Below are positions 1 to 8,277 of a stretch of 27,239 nt of DNA, in pieces. The notes under the pieces were generated by a model that had not been told where the DNA came from, did not search any database, and saw only the letters and a list, made by a program, of their open reading frames with translations. Numbering within the stretch: position 1 is the first letter of the stretch; each line of letters opens with the position of its first letter. Origin of the DNA: Clostridiales bacterium UBA1775 (GTDB lineage Bacteria; Bacillota; Clostridia; Monoglobales; Firm-18); the NCBI GenBank assembly GCA_002314595.1, contig DCGP01000042.1, positions 1 through 27,239 on the forward strand, read 5' to 3'. The translations under genes were made by a program, and so were the position numbers.

Positions 1-64
1 TATTGACAATTCTTAGCTGGACTTAATAATATTATATTTTATGTGCAAATATTATATGAATAAC

Positions 65-93
65 TTGACAAATAATAGTAAAGGAAGTATAAT
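65..93 (+). promoter_or_regulatory. Sigma-A promoter for the 128-820 gene
   Basis: TTGACA (65-70), 17-base spacer, TATAAT (88-93): a consensus promoter seen directly. Transcription would begin near 100, downstream of the ATG at 41, which rules out that longer start. A weaker second candidate (TTGACA at 3-8, AATAAT at 25-30) lies upstream. Confidence 0.85.
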
Positions 94-127
94 TTTTTGT
101 GGAATAAAAAATAAAGGAGAATGTGTA

Positions 128-820
128 ATGGAAGAACAAAATATCATTCAAAATGAAGAGGTTAAGGCAAATTCTAAAAAATATAAAAAGATTATAAAGG
201 GTGCATTAGCACTAATTTTGATTGCGCTTTTAGTGTTTGCAGGCATCAAAATATATAAAAGTATTCCAAAGGCATTAGACAGTGGGGACGGCAAATATTA
301 TTCCCAAATGACAAAGGGGTTTTATTTACAATTTAACAAGGACAAAACCTTTTTGCTTGAATACGACCCAAATTTAGACCCTGACGTTAAAAATATGGAG
401 GAAAAGGATAAAGGCGAAAAATATACAGAACACAAGGGAACTTGGGAAGAAAAAGGCAATGAAATAATTTTAACATATACTGATGATTCAGATGAAAAGG
501 GCTTTACATTAAAAAAAGACGGAAATATAATTTACAATCCTGAGATTATATATAAGGGCAAAGTATATACCGAGTCAGCATTTAAGGGCACTTACGAAAC
601 AAAACACGTAGACGGCAAGTACGATTCTATCGTATTTTTTGAGGACAACACAATGACCTTTGACAGACACTGGGGCAAAACAACAACAAATAATCCCGGA
701 TATTACAAACGTAATGGTAATATAATAAATATTAGATATAATAACAGTGCAAATATCGAACATCCGTTTTTAGTATTATCTGACGGAATTGCAGAAGATA
801 TTTATACAAGAGGGGAATAA
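128..820 (+). CDS. Membrane-anchored protein with two similar beta-rich halves, function unknown
   Basis: I do not recognise a family with a known function. The 230-residue protein has a short charged cytoplasmic N-terminus (about 1-24), one hydrophobic segment (about 25-45, LALILIALLVFAGIKIY), then an outside part rich in short beta-like stretches. That part looks like an internal duplication: each half carries a GTW/GTY turn, a K/RxGNxI strand and a terminal G-K/D strand (KGTWEEKGNEIILTY in the first, YYKRNGNIINIRY in the second). The start at 128 is chosen because AAAGGAGA lies 7 bases upstream and the consensus promoter lies between it and the earlier ATG at 41. The stop is 3 bases from the start of the acyltransferase gene, so the two are probably co-transcribed. 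A lipocalin-like fold is possible but is inference. Confidence 0.8.
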   Translation: MEEQNIIQNEEVKANSKKYKKIIKGALALILIALLVFAGIKIYKSIPKALDSGDGKYYSQMTKGFYLQFNKDKTFLLEYDPNLDPDVKNMEEKDKGEKYTEHKGTWEEKGNEIILTYTDDSDEKGFTLKKDGNIIYNPEIIYKGKVYTESAFKGTYETKHVDGKYDSIVFFEDNTMTFDRHWGKTTTNNPGYYKRNGNIINIRYNNSANIEHPFLVLSDGIAEDIYTRGE

Positions 821-823
821 TAA

Positions 824-1873
824 ATGGTAGTAGCATTAGGACTTATAGTTTTAATACTTGGGATTTCCTATTGTGGTAAAGGCTTTTATGAGGATAATTT
901 TTCTGTTTCTCAAACAAGAGCGTTAAAAGGACTTTTTGCAATTTATATTGTATTTCACCATTTGTGCACCTATTTAGCAGATTATTATCCATCTTTTTAC
1001 GCATATAAATATCTTGGCTTTTTGATGGTTGCCGGATTTTTTGCCATATCCGGATATGGGTTGATGTATGGAGTATTAAACAAAGAAAACTACTTAAAAG
1101 GCTTTGTAAAAAAACGTCTTTTAAGCATATTGATACCATACTATTTTATTGACATTTTTTATGTGTTGGCAAAAATTATTAAAAATGAAATAACTGTGAA
1201 ATACATTATTTCAGCAGCTTTTGGGCTAAATTTATGGTATGTTTTTGTAATTACCATCTTGTATTTAACATTTTATTTTTCATTTAAGTTTTTTAGTAAA
1301 AACAAGGCAATTTACTTTGTAACAGGCTTCGCAATTTTATATTTTGCAGTATGCTATGTTTTGCATAAATTTGTTGGGATAAACGGCATAGGCTTTTGGT
1401 GGTATAACTGTGTAATCTGCTTTCCGATGGGTATGTGGTACTGTAAGTGCAAAAGGCAGATTGACGAATTTCTGCAAAAAAGATACATGTTGTATTGGTT
1501 TGTAACAATTGCTTTAATATGGCTTTTATATCCGTATATTTGCCGTAATTTTAACGAAGGCATACCATTTGTGCTTGTGGCAGAAACAGCGTGCTCTGCT
1601 ATTTTTACTTTGTTTATTATATTGTTTTCATACAAGTTCCAAATCGGCAACAAGGTTCTAAATATTTGTGGAGATTTATCATTAGAATTATATCTGTCCC
1701 ATGCACTTTTTGTTCTTTCGTTACGAAGGAATGTGAGCATATTCGGAATAAGATTATATGTTGAAAATAACTTGCTTTATTTTGTATTGATATTAGCAGG
1801 AACGTTTGTTTTTTCTCTTGTCATTCATAAATTATCTAAAATTATTATTAAAAAAATAAATGCGACAGTTTAA
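824..1873 (+). CDS. Acyltransferase-3 family membrane protein (OafA/YrhL-like)
   Basis: A 349-residue polytopic protein of about ten membrane segments with the acyltransferase-3 layout. The N-terminal part has the family signature of a conserved Arg followed by a membrane helix holding His (SQTRALKGLFAIYIVFHHL, His45/His46). Members of this family move acetyl or succinyl groups across the membrane onto cell-surface sugars or lipids. The target cannot be told from sequence, and the extra SGNH domain found in some OafA proteins is absent. The ATG follows AGGGGA within the end of the upstream gene, so the pair forms a two-gene operon. The stop codon lies inside the loop of the terminator hairpin that ends this operon. 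The family call is firm, the substrate unknown. Confidence 0.85.
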   Translation: MVVALGLIVLILGISYCGKGFYEDNFSVSQTRALKGLFAIYIVFHHLCTYLADYYPSFYAYKYLGFLMVAGFFAISGYGLMYGVLNKENYLKGFVKKRLLSILIPYYFIDIFYVLAKIIKNEITVKYIISAAFGLNLWYVFVITILYLTFYFSFKFFSKNKAIYFVTGFAILYFAVCYVLHKFVGINGIGFWWYNCVICFPMGMWYCKCKRQIDEFLQKRYMLYWFVTIALIWLLYPYICRNFNEGIPFVLVAETACSAIFTLFIILFSYKFQIGNKVLNICGDLSLELYLSHALFVLSLRRNVSIFGIRLYVENNLLYFVLILAGTFVFSLVIHKLSKIIIKKINATV

Positions 1874-1886
1874 GCTGTCGCATTTT
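1858..1886. terminator. Bidirectional rho-independent terminator
   Basis: TGCGACAG (1861-1868) pairs perfectly with CTGTCGCA (1875-1882) around a 6-base loop. On the + strand a T run follows (1883-1887); on the - strand the hairpin is followed by a long T-rich tract (complement of about 1845-1860). It serves the acyltransferase gene from one side and tgt from the other. The acyltransferase stop codon sits in the loop. Confidence 0.85.
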
Positions 1887-3017
1887 TCATATTCTTGTAG
1901 AGTATATTTCAATATGCTCTTTTTTAAATTGATTAAATGTTCCGTTGTCAAGGTTTAACCTAATGTCCTCCATCAATTTGTTGTAAAAACGTAGGTTGTG
2001 AACAACTGCAAGCCTCATACCAAGCATTTCCTTTGCTTTGAACAAATGGCGTAAATAGGCCTTAGAGTAGTTCTTGCATAGCTCACAATCACAGTTTTCA
2101 TCTATGGGGCTGTCATCTCTTTCGTATTTGTTATTGTTAATGTTAATGATTCCCTTAGATGTAAATAAATGACCGTGCCTTGCATTTCTGCTTGGCATTA
2201 CACAATCAAAAAAGTCAATACCTCTGTCAACTGCCTCTAAAATATTGGCAGGAGTACCAACACCCATTAAATACCTTGGTTTTTCCTTTGGTGCATAAGG
2301 CTCAACGGCTTCAATTATCTCATACATAACCTCTGCCGGCTCACCTACTGCAAGCCCACCTATTGCATATCCGTCAAGCTCCATTTGGGCTATTGTTTTC
2401 ATATTTTCTATTCTAATGTCCTTGTATGTTCCACCTTGATTTATGCCAAACAGCATTTGATTTTTGTTAATGGTATCATCAAGACTGTTTAATCTTTTCA
2501 TTTCTGCTTGACATCTTTTAAGCCACCTGATTGTGCGTTCACTTGACTTTGCCACATAGTCCTTTGGTGAAGGGTTTTCCACACATTCATCAAATGCCAT
2601 TGCAATGGTAGACGCCAAATTACTTTGAATTTGCATACTTTGTTCAGGGCCCATAAATATTTTTGTACCATCAATATGGGACTGAAACTGAACACCCTCT
2701 TCTGTAATGTTTCTAAGCTTTGCAAGTGAAAATACTTGAAATCCCCCGCTGTCAGTGAGTATAGGTCTGTCCCAATTCATAAATTTGTGAAGCCCACCAA
2801 GCTCTTTAATAATCTTATCACCCGGTCTTAAATGAAGGTGATAGGTGTTAGAAAGCTCAATTTGACAACCACTTGACTTTAAATCTATTGCACTTAAACC
2901 ACCTTTAATTGCAGCACAAGTACCTACATTTTGAAATACAGGGGTTTGCACAGTACCGTGAACTGTTTTAAATTCACCACGTCTTGCACTACCCTCTGTT
3001 TTAAGTAATTTATACAT
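1887..3017 (-). CDS. tgt: tRNA-guanine(34) transglycosylase
   Basis: Exchanges guanine-34 of GUN-anticodon tRNAs for a queuosine precursor. The family motifs are all present: DSGGFQVFSL, EEGVQFQSHIDG, the base-binding stretch ending GGLAVGEP, the nucleophile Asp in FFDCVMPSRNARHG, and a C-terminal zinc site (CDCELC with a downstream His in AVVHNL). Length (376 residues) is normal. The Val in GGLAVGE, which is Gly in the eukaryotic queuine enzymes, suggests bacterial preQ1 use; that is inference. I start at the ATG at 3017, with AGGAG 7 bases upstream. The in-frame TTG at 3023 would sit almost on the ribosome site. The usual partner queA is not in the window; the gene stands alone with its own promoter. 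Confidence 0.97.
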   Translation of the reverse strand: MYKLLKTEGSARRGEFKTVHGTVQTPVFQNVGTCAAIKGGLSAIDLKSSGCQIELSNTYHLHLRPGDKIIKELGGLHKFMNWDRPILTDSGGFQVFSLAKLRNITEEGVQFQSHIDGTKIFMGPEQSMQIQSNLASTIAMAFDECVENPSPKDYVAKSSERTIRWLKRCQAEMKRLNSLDDTINKNQMLFGINQGGTYKDIRIENMKTIAQMELDGYAIGGLAVGEPAEVMYEIIEAVEPYAPKEKPRYLMGVGTPANILEAVDRGIDFFDCVMPSRNARHGHLFTSKGIININNNKYERDDSPIDENCDCELCKNYSKAYLRHLFKAKEMLGMRLAVVHNLRFYNKLMEDIRLNLDNGTFNQFKKEHIEIYSTRI

Positions 3018-3053
3018 TAACAAACTCCTTTTTGTTATTTAAATCCATATATA

Positions 3054-3082
3054 ATTATGCTTTATTTATATGATTTTGTCAA
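3054..3082 (-). promoter_or_regulatory. Promoter of tgt
   Basis: On the - strand: TTGACA (3082-3077), 17-base spacer, CATAAT (3059-3054), about 37 bases before the tgt ATG. It is divergent from the nfnA promoter. Confidence 0.8.
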
Positions 3083-3151
3083 GTAATGAAAAATACTAAA
3101 TAAGATTTTGCAAAAAAACAAGAAAAATTAGTGCTAAATTGTATATTTTAC

Positions 3152-3180
3152 TTGCATATTTTAAGCGATTGTGGTATAAT
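3152..3180 (+). promoter_or_regulatory. Promoter of nfnAB (extended -10)
   Basis: TTGCAT (3152-3157), 17-base spacer, TATAAT (3175-3180) preceded by TGG, giving an extended -10. It lies 28 bases before the nfnA start. Confidence 0.8.
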
Positions 3181-3207
3181 ATTTCTTATATTTATTTGGG
3201 GATGTGA

Positions 3208-4056
3208 ATGATAATGTATAAAATTATTGACAAAGAAAGTTTAAACCCAACAGTTACTCGTATGACAATTGAAGCACCACTTATTGCAAAAAAGGCAGAG
3301 CCGGGGCAGTTTGTTATTTTAAGAGTAGATGAAAACGGAGAAAGAATACCACTGACAATTGCAGATTATGACAGGGAAAACGGCTATGTAACAATTATTT
3401 TCCAAATAATCGGTTCAACTACCGAAAAGTTAAATCATATGGAAGTTGGGGAGTGTCTGTATGATTTTGTAGGTCCTTTGGGAAAACCAACGGAAACAGA
3501 AGGACTTAAAAAGGTTGCAGTTGTAGGTGGAGGTGTAGGTTGTGCTATTGCTTACCCGGTTGCTAAAAAACTTCACGAATTAGGCTGTGAGGTTCATTCA
3601 ATAGCCGGGTTTAGAACACAGGACCTTGTTATTTTACAAAATGAATTTGAAAACATCAGCGATATATTCAAACTAATGTCTGACGATGGAAGCTGTGGCA
3701 CAAAAGGCCTTGTAACAGATGCATTAAAAGAACTAATTGAAAACGGCAATAAATACGATTGTGTAATAGTTATCGGCCCAATGATAATGATGAAATTCGT
3801 ATGTATGCTAACAAAGGAATATAATGTTAAAACTATTGTAAGTATGAACCCTATTATGGTAGACGGCACAGGAATGTGTGGTGGTTGCAGGCTTACAGTA
3901 GGTGGTGAAACAAAGTTTGCTTGTGTTGATGGCCCGGATTTTGACGGACATCTTGTAGATTTTGACGAAGCAATGAAGCGTTCATCAATGTATAAACCTT
4001 TTGAAACAAAAAAGAGAGAAGAAACTTGTAATTTGTTTAAAAAGGAGGTTTTATAA
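3208..4056 (+). CDS. nfnA: NfnA-type ferredoxin:NADP oxidoreductase small subunit
   Basis: FAD/NAD-binding reductase subunit of about 282 residues. It has an N-terminal flavin-binding barrel (PGQFVILR, RIPLTIAD), a nucleotide-binding segment (KKVAVVGGGVGCAIAYPVAK, about 99-118), and a C-terminal [2Fe-2S] site with Asp219, Cys224, Cys227 and Cys239 (DGTGMCGGCR, FACVDGP). In NfnA proteins an Asp and three Cys bind this cluster. In strict anaerobes NfnAB couples NADH and reduced ferredoxin to NADP reduction by electron bifurcation. Because the next gene is the matching large subunit one base away, I prefer NfnA to an isolated dihydroorotate dehydrogenase electron-transfer subunit or SudB. Starts at 3208 and 3214 (both ATG) are equally possible; a GGGGATG ribosome site lies just upstream. 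Confidence 0.88.
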   Translation: MIMYKIIDKESLNPTVTRMTIEAPLIAKKAEPGQFVILRVDENGERIPLTIADYDRENGYVTIIFQIIGSTTEKLNHMEVGECLYDFVGPLGKPTETEGLKKVAVVGGGVGCAIAYPVAKKLHELGCEVHSIAGFRTQDLVILQNEFENISDIFKLMSDDGSCGTKGLVTDALKELIENGNKYDCVIVIGPMIMMKFVCMLTKEYNVKTIVSMNPIMVDGTGMCGGCRLTVGGETKFACVDGPDFDGHLVDFDEAMKRSSMYKPFETKKREETCNLFKKEVL

Positions 4057-4057
4057 T

Positions 4058-5455
4058 ATGCCGAATATGTCATTAAAAAAGAACGAAATGCCTTCACAAG
4101 AACCAAATGTTAGAAACAAAAATTTTAAAGAGGTTGCTTTGGGTTACACAAAGGAACAAGCAATAGACGAGGCACAAAGATGTCTAAGCTGTAAAAATAA
4201 ACCTTGTCATACCGGTTGCCCTGTTCAAATTGATATCCCTGCATTTATTGCAGAGGTTGCTCAGGGTAATTTTGAAGAAGCTTATAACATTATTTCAAAG
4301 TCAAGCTCCTTGCCTGCAATTTGTGGACGAGTATGCCCCCAAGAAAATCAATGCGAAGGCAAGTGCGTTAGAGGAATTAAAGGTGAACCGGTTGCAATAG
4401 GCAGGCTTGAAAGATTTGTTGCAGATTGGCATATGAGCAATTCTTTTGTAAATCCAAAGGCATATACTTCAAACGGACATAAGGTTGCAGTAATTGGCTC
4501 AGGTCCGTCAGGACTTGCGTGTGCAGGTGAACTTGCTAAAAGAGGCTACGAGGTTACTGTATTCGAGGCGCTACACGTTGCAGGTGGCGTGCTTGTATAT
4601 GGTATTCCTGAATTTCGTTTACCAAAGGTTATAGTTCAAAAAGAAATTGATAATTTAAAGGCAATGGGTGTAGAATTCAAAACAAATATGGTTATCGGTA
4701 AGGTGCTTTTAATTGATGAATTGATTGATGAATTAGGATACGAAGCAGTGTTTATCGGCACAGGTGCAGGCTTGCCAAAGTTTATGAATATACCCGGTGA
4801 AAATCTAAAAGGTGTTTATTCTGCAAACGAATTTTTAACAAGAGTAAACCTTATGAAGGCATATAAAGAGGATAGCGATACGCCTATACAACACGCTAAA
4901 AATGTTGTAGTTGTTGGTGGAGGCAATGTTGCAATGGATGCTGCAAGGTCTGCAATGCGTTTAGGTGCCGAAAATGTTTATATAGTATATAGACGTAGTG
5001 AAGAGGAACTTCCTGCTCGTAAAGAAGAGGTTGAACACGCCAAAGAAGAAGGCGTTGTATTTAAATTATTACATAATCCTGAAAAAATACTTGGAGACGA
5101 AAATGGCTCGGTATCAGGCGTTAGATGTATTGAAATGGAGCTTGGTGCACCTGATGAATCAGGCAGAAGAAGCCCTATTCCAAAGGAGGGTTCTGAATTT
5201 GATATAGAGGCAGACTGCGTAATTATGGCACTTGGCACATCTCCAAACCCACTTATTAAGTCTACAACCGAGGGCTTAGAGGTTAAAAAATGGGGTGGAA
5301 TTGTTGCTGATGAAGCAACAGGTCTTACATCTCGAAACAAGGTTTACGCCGGTGGAGATGCAGTTACAGGTGCTGCAACCGTAATACTTGCAATGGGCGC
5401 AGGCAAGGCAGCAGCAAATGCCATTGATAGGGATATTATGTCCGAACAAAAATAA
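4058..5455 (+). CDS. nfnB: NfnB-type large subunit (GltD-like, NADPH-dependent)
   Basis: A 465-residue flavoprotein of the glutamate-synthase small-subunit type. The N-terminus holds two cysteine groups for [4Fe-4S] clusters (Cys42, 45, 50, 54 and Cys89, 93, 99, 103). It is followed by an FAD-binding fold (VAVIGSGPSGLACAG, near 142-156), an NADPH-binding fold (VVVVGGGNVAMDAARSA, near 283-299) with YRRSEEELPA, and a closing GGDAVTGAATVILAMGAGK. Such proteins are often named homotetrameric glutamate synthase (gltA), but the partner nfnA directly upstream favours the bifurcating NADH-ferredoxin:NADP oxidoreductase. I start at 4058, where AAAGGAGG lies ten bases upstream; the longer start at 4001 lies inside nfnA. 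The gap between the two genes is one base. Confidence 0.9.
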   Translation: MPNMSLKKNEMPSQEPNVRNKNFKEVALGYTKEQAIDEAQRCLSCKNKPCHTGCPVQIDIPAFIAEVAQGNFEEAYNIISKSSSLPAICGRVCPQENQCEGKCVRGIKGEPVAIGRLERFVADWHMSNSFVNPKAYTSNGHKVAVIGSGPSGLACAGELAKRGYEVTVFEALHVAGGVLVYGIPEFRLPKVIVQKEIDNLKAMGVEFKTNMVIGKVLLIDELIDELGYEAVFIGTGAGLPKFMNIPGENLKGVYSANEFLTRVNLMKAYKEDSDTPIQHAKNVVVVGGGNVAMDAARSAMRLGAENVYIVYRRSEEELPARKEEVEHAKEEGVVFKLLHNPEKILGDENGSVSGVRCIEMELGAPDESGRRSPIPKEGSEFDIEADCVIMALGTSPNPLIKSTTEGLEVKKWGGIVADEATGLTSRNKVYAGGDAVTGAATVILAMGAGKAAANAIDRDIMSEQK

Positions 5456-5464
5456 TCTATTTTG

Positions 5465-5493
5465 TTGACAACTGTATTGCAATATGATACAAT
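5465..5493 (+). promoter_or_regulatory. Promoter of the small protein-MFS-nahK operon
   Basis: TTGACA (5465-5470), 17-base spacer, TACAAT (5488-5493) with TGA just before it (extended -10). It starts nine bases after the nfnB stop, so the following genes can be transcribed independently. Confidence 0.85.
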
Positions 5494-5529
5494 ACATACG
5501 AAAGATATCAATTATAGGTGGGGGTTAAA

Positions 5530-5784
5530 ATGACCGAAAAAGATGGAACAATTTTGCCAATAATTAATATGTTTGCTATTTTTTCAGCCATTGTTATTGT
5601 TATTATATTCATATATGTAATAATATCAAAAGCTTCAGACAGAAGATTTATTAAGCTTAAAATTCGTAGAAGTACCAGCAGAAGAGAAATCAAGTATTGG
5701 AAAAGGGAACTACGATACTTGTATATTTGTGGCATTCCTGTTTTAGGCAAGTACTTTCAAAGAATGAAGGATAGGAACGATTGA
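5530..5784 (+). CDS. Small membrane protein with basic C-terminal half, function unknown
   Basis: 84 residues: a hydrophilic start (MTEKDG), one membrane helix (about 13-33, MFAIFSAIVIVIIFIYVIIS), then a strongly basic, Tyr-rich tail (KLKIRRSTSRREIKYWKRE). I do not recognise a family. The ATG at 5530 follows AGGTGGGGG by five bases; the GTG at 5518 is part of that ribosome site. The stop overlaps the start of the MFS gene (TGATG), so the two are likely translationally coupled. The coupling hints at an accessory role for the transporter, which is only inference. Confidence 0.75.
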   Translation: MTEKDGTILPIINMFAIFSAIVIVIIFIYVIISKASDRRFIKLKIRRSTSRREIKYWKRELRYLYICGIPVLGKYFQRMKDRND

Positions 5785-7061
5785 TGTTTGAGTCTAAGGA
5801 ATATAAAAGGTCAAGGGCTGTGTATATGGTACAATGTGGTGCAGAATATTTTGTCTGCTTATTGTTATCAGATGCATATCTTGCAAAATTGCTGAAAAAT
5901 GTCGGAATGAGTGATTCTTTAATAGGCATTATTTCGTCTATTGTTTCACTTGCATTTGTATTTCAACTGTTGTCCCTTGTGCTGATGGGCAAAATAAGAA
6001 ATGCCAAAAAGACATTTTTAGCATACGATACCGTTAGCCAAGTATTATTTGCAGGGATATTCTTTGTACCTTTTTTAAATATACCTTCAAATATTAAAAC
6101 TATAATGGTAGTCAGCGCACTTTTAATTGCTTACTTGTTTAAATACCTTGTAAATATGGTACTTTATGAGTGGGCAAATTCTTATGTAGAGCCTAACAAG
6201 TTAGGCAGATATTGTGCAATTAAGGAAATGACGTCCTTATTTTCAGGTGCAGTTTTTTCACTTACTATGGGCTATTTTTTTGAAAAATTGGAAAATTCCA
6301 ACAATGTAGGTGGACAGTTTATACTAATAGGGGTTGCCATATTAACATTGTGTGCAATTAGTTTTATCAGCACGTATAACATTAAAAATAAAATTTACGA
6401 AACAAATCGAGAAGAATATAAAATACTTGATGTATGTAAAAAACTATTTACTAACAAGAAATTTGTAGCCATAACTGCTGTACAAGTTTTTGTAAAGTGT
6501 TCAATATATATGACAGTTGGTTTCATGGGCATATACAAAACACAAAATCTTTTGTTGGGAATGACATTTATACAAATTGTTAATGTTGTTGGTTTGTTAG
6601 CAAGGTTTGTTGCTTCAAAACCACTTGGTAATATTTCTGACAAATATTCATTTTCAAGGGGCATAAGTGTTGGGCTTATTATTATGATAATAGGCTTTGC
6701 AGCTAACATTTTTTCAACAGCATCATCGGTATTTTGTGTTGTTGTCTTTACAATATTATACAACATATCTCAGGCAGGGGTAGAGGCAAATTTAATAAAT
6801 ATTACCTTTGATTATGTGCCAAAGGAGCTGTTTGTTCAAGCAAGTGCTGTTAAAAATAGTGTAGCAGGGATTTTGGGTTTTGTTGCATCTATACTGGGTG
6901 GCAGTGTGTTGGCACATATAGAGGCAAATAACAACATTGTGTTTGGAATTGAATTATGTGGAGGGCAACAGGTGTTGTCTGTAATATCAGTACTTTTTGC
7001 ATTGGTTGCATTAGGAATAAATTATTTTTTTGTAGGCAAAAATAAAGCTTGCTTGCAATAA
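5784..7061 (+). CDS. MFS transporter
   Basis: A 425-residue, roughly 12-helix protein with the two-bundle layout of the major facilitator superfamily: two blocks of about six helices separated by a charged central loop (about 195-225, NIKNKIYETNREEYK). The linker between helices 8 and 9 is NISDKYSFSRG, the second-half counterpart of the conserved MFS loop. The substrate cannot be read from sequence. The gene is 24 bases upstream of the N-acetylhexosamine kinase gene and in the same operon, so uptake of a sugar is a fair guess. The start is set by the TGATG overlap with the previous gene; an AAGGATAGGAA ribosome site precedes it. Confidence 0.85.
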   Translation: MFESKEYKRSRAVYMVQCGAEYFVCLLLSDAYLAKLLKNVGMSDSLIGIISSIVSLAFVFQLLSLVLMGKIRNAKKTFLAYDTVSQVLFAGIFFVPFLNIPSNIKTIMVVSALLIAYLFKYLVNMVLYEWANSYVEPNKLGRYCAIKEMTSLFSGAVFSLTMGYFFEKLENSNNVGGQFILIGVAILTLCAISFISTYNIKNKIYETNREEYKILDVCKKLFTNKKFVAITAVQVFVKCSIYMTVGFMGIYKTQNLLLGMTFIQIVNVVGLLARFVASKPLGNISDKYSFSRGISVGLIIMIIGFAANIFSTASSVFCVVVFTILYNISQAGVEANLINITFDYVPKELFVQASAVKNSVAGILGFVASILGGSVLAHIEANNNIVFGIELCGGQQVLSVISVLFALVALGINYFFVGKNKACLQ

Positions 7062-7084
7062 TTATTTGAACGGAGCATTGTAAG

Positions 7085-8158
7085 ATGAAAGAAATCAGAA
7101 TGGGCGATGTCCTAAAACAGTTTGGAATAATCGCATCTGTGGAAAAATTCGGCAATGGCATAATAAACGATACATACTTAATAAAAGAAGCAGGGGTTAT
7201 TTTACAAAAAATAAATATAAATGTATTTAAAAATCCCGATGAATTGATGGAAAATATTGTTTCGGTAACTTCTTTTTTAAGAAATAAAATATCTCAAAAT
7301 GGGGAAGACCCGAACAGAGGAACATTAAATTTTGTAAAAACTGTTGACGGTAAAAACTATTACGAAGCACCAAATGGCGAATGCTTCAGAGTGTACAGGT
7401 TTGTAGATAAAGTTAAAACTATTGAGATTGCTTCGTCTGCTGACGATATGTATAACGCAGGTAAAGGCTTTGGTAAGTTCTTGTCAATGCTTGATGACTT
7501 CCATGCAGAAAATTTACACGAAACAATAGTTAATTTTCATAATACTAAGGCTCGTGTTCAAGCCTTAAAGAAAGCTATTGAAATGGACCCTGTGGGCAGA
7601 GTTAAACAATGCAAAAACGAAATAGATTGCGCTATTGAAATGTCAACAATTTCAGAGGTTGTTTTAAATGGATTAGAGGATGGAAGTATACCTGTTAGAG
7701 TAGTCCATAACGACACTAAAATAAACAATTTGTTGTTTGACGAAAAAACAGGCGAACCAATATGCGTAATTGACCTTGACACAGTTATGCCGGGCAGTAT
7801 GCTGTACGATTTTGGCGATGCAGTTCGTGTAGGCGCTTCAAATACAGCCGAGGATGACCCTGAACTATCAAACGTTTCGTTTAATATAGAAAAATTTGCA
7901 GGCTTTGCCAAAGGTTACCTTGAAATTGCAAAAGACAAGCTTTCAAAAAAAGAAATCGAACTACTTGCATTTTCAGGTCAACTTATTACCTACGAGCTTG
8001 CAGTTAGGTTTTTAACTGACTATATTTTAGGTGATGTTTACTTCAAAACAACTCACGATAAACATAATTTAGAAAGAGCTAAAAATCAATTCACCTTAGC
8101 AAAGGATATTGAAAGCAAAATGGAAGAATTGAATAATATTGTTATGAATTTATGCTGA
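7085..8158 (+). CDS. nahK: N-acetylhexosamine 1-kinase-like APH-fold kinase
   Basis: A 357-residue aminoglycoside-phosphotransferase-fold kinase that closely follows Bifidobacterium NahK (LnpB) as I remember that sequence. Shared blocks include GNGIINDTYLI, ILQKININVF, the catalytic loop HNDTKINNLL (Asp210), the metal-binding DLDTVMPGSMLYDFGD (Asp230/Asp232) and a C-terminal LERAKNQFTLAKDIE segment. NahK phosphorylates GlcNAc or GalNAc at C1, feeding lacto-N-biose/galacto-N-biose or amino-sugar salvage. The partner phosphorylase (LnpA) and uridylyltransferase are not in this window. The ATG at 7085 is preceded by CGGAG at a suitable distance. It is the last gene of the operon, followed by a terminator. 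The kinase family is certain; the exact sugar is inferred. Confidence 0.85.
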   Translation: MKEIRMGDVLKQFGIIASVEKFGNGIINDTYLIKEAGVILQKININVFKNPDELMENIVSVTSFLRNKISQNGEDPNRGTLNFVKTVDGKNYYEAPNGECFRVYRFVDKVKTIEIASSADDMYNAGKGFGKFLSMLDDFHAENLHETIVNFHNTKARVQALKKAIEMDPVGRVKQCKNEIDCAIEMSTISEVVLNGLEDGSIPVRVVHNDTKINNLLFDEKTGEPICVIDLDTVMPGSMLYDFGDAVRVGASNTAEDDPELSNVSFNIEKFAGFAKGYLEIAKDKLSKKEIELLAFSGQLITYELAVRFLTDYILGDVYFKTTHDKHNLERAKNQFTLAKDIESKMEELNNIVMNLC

Positions 8159-8159
8159 T

Positions 8160-8195
8160 ATAAGGCAACCTTATGGGTTGCCTTATTTAATTTTT
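8160..8195 (+). terminator. Terminator after nahK
   Basis: AAGGCAACC (8162-8170) pairs with GGTTGCCTT (8176-8184) around a 5-base loop, extended by flanking A-T pairs and followed by TTTAATTTTT. Confidence 0.9.
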
Positions 8196-8221
8196 AATAA
8201 ATAATTTATTTTAACAAAATA

Positions 8222-8250
8222 TTGTAGTTTTTTACAAATTATGATATAAT
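8222..8250 (+). promoter_or_regulatory. Promoter of the cardiolipin synthase operon
   Basis: TTGTAG (8222-8227), 17-base spacer, TATAAT (8245-8250) preceded by TGA (extended -10), 28 bases before the cls ATG. Confidence 0.75.
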
Positions 8251-8277
8251 ATATAAAAAATAAAAAGGGGGAGTATA

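Noticed and set aside
41..127. Longer start for the 128-820 gene
   Set aside because: The consensus promoter at 65-93 lies inside the extension and the ATG at 128 has the ribosome site.
4001..4057. Longer start for nfnB
   Set aside because: It overlaps nfnA, and the ATG at 4058 is preceded by AAAGGAGG.
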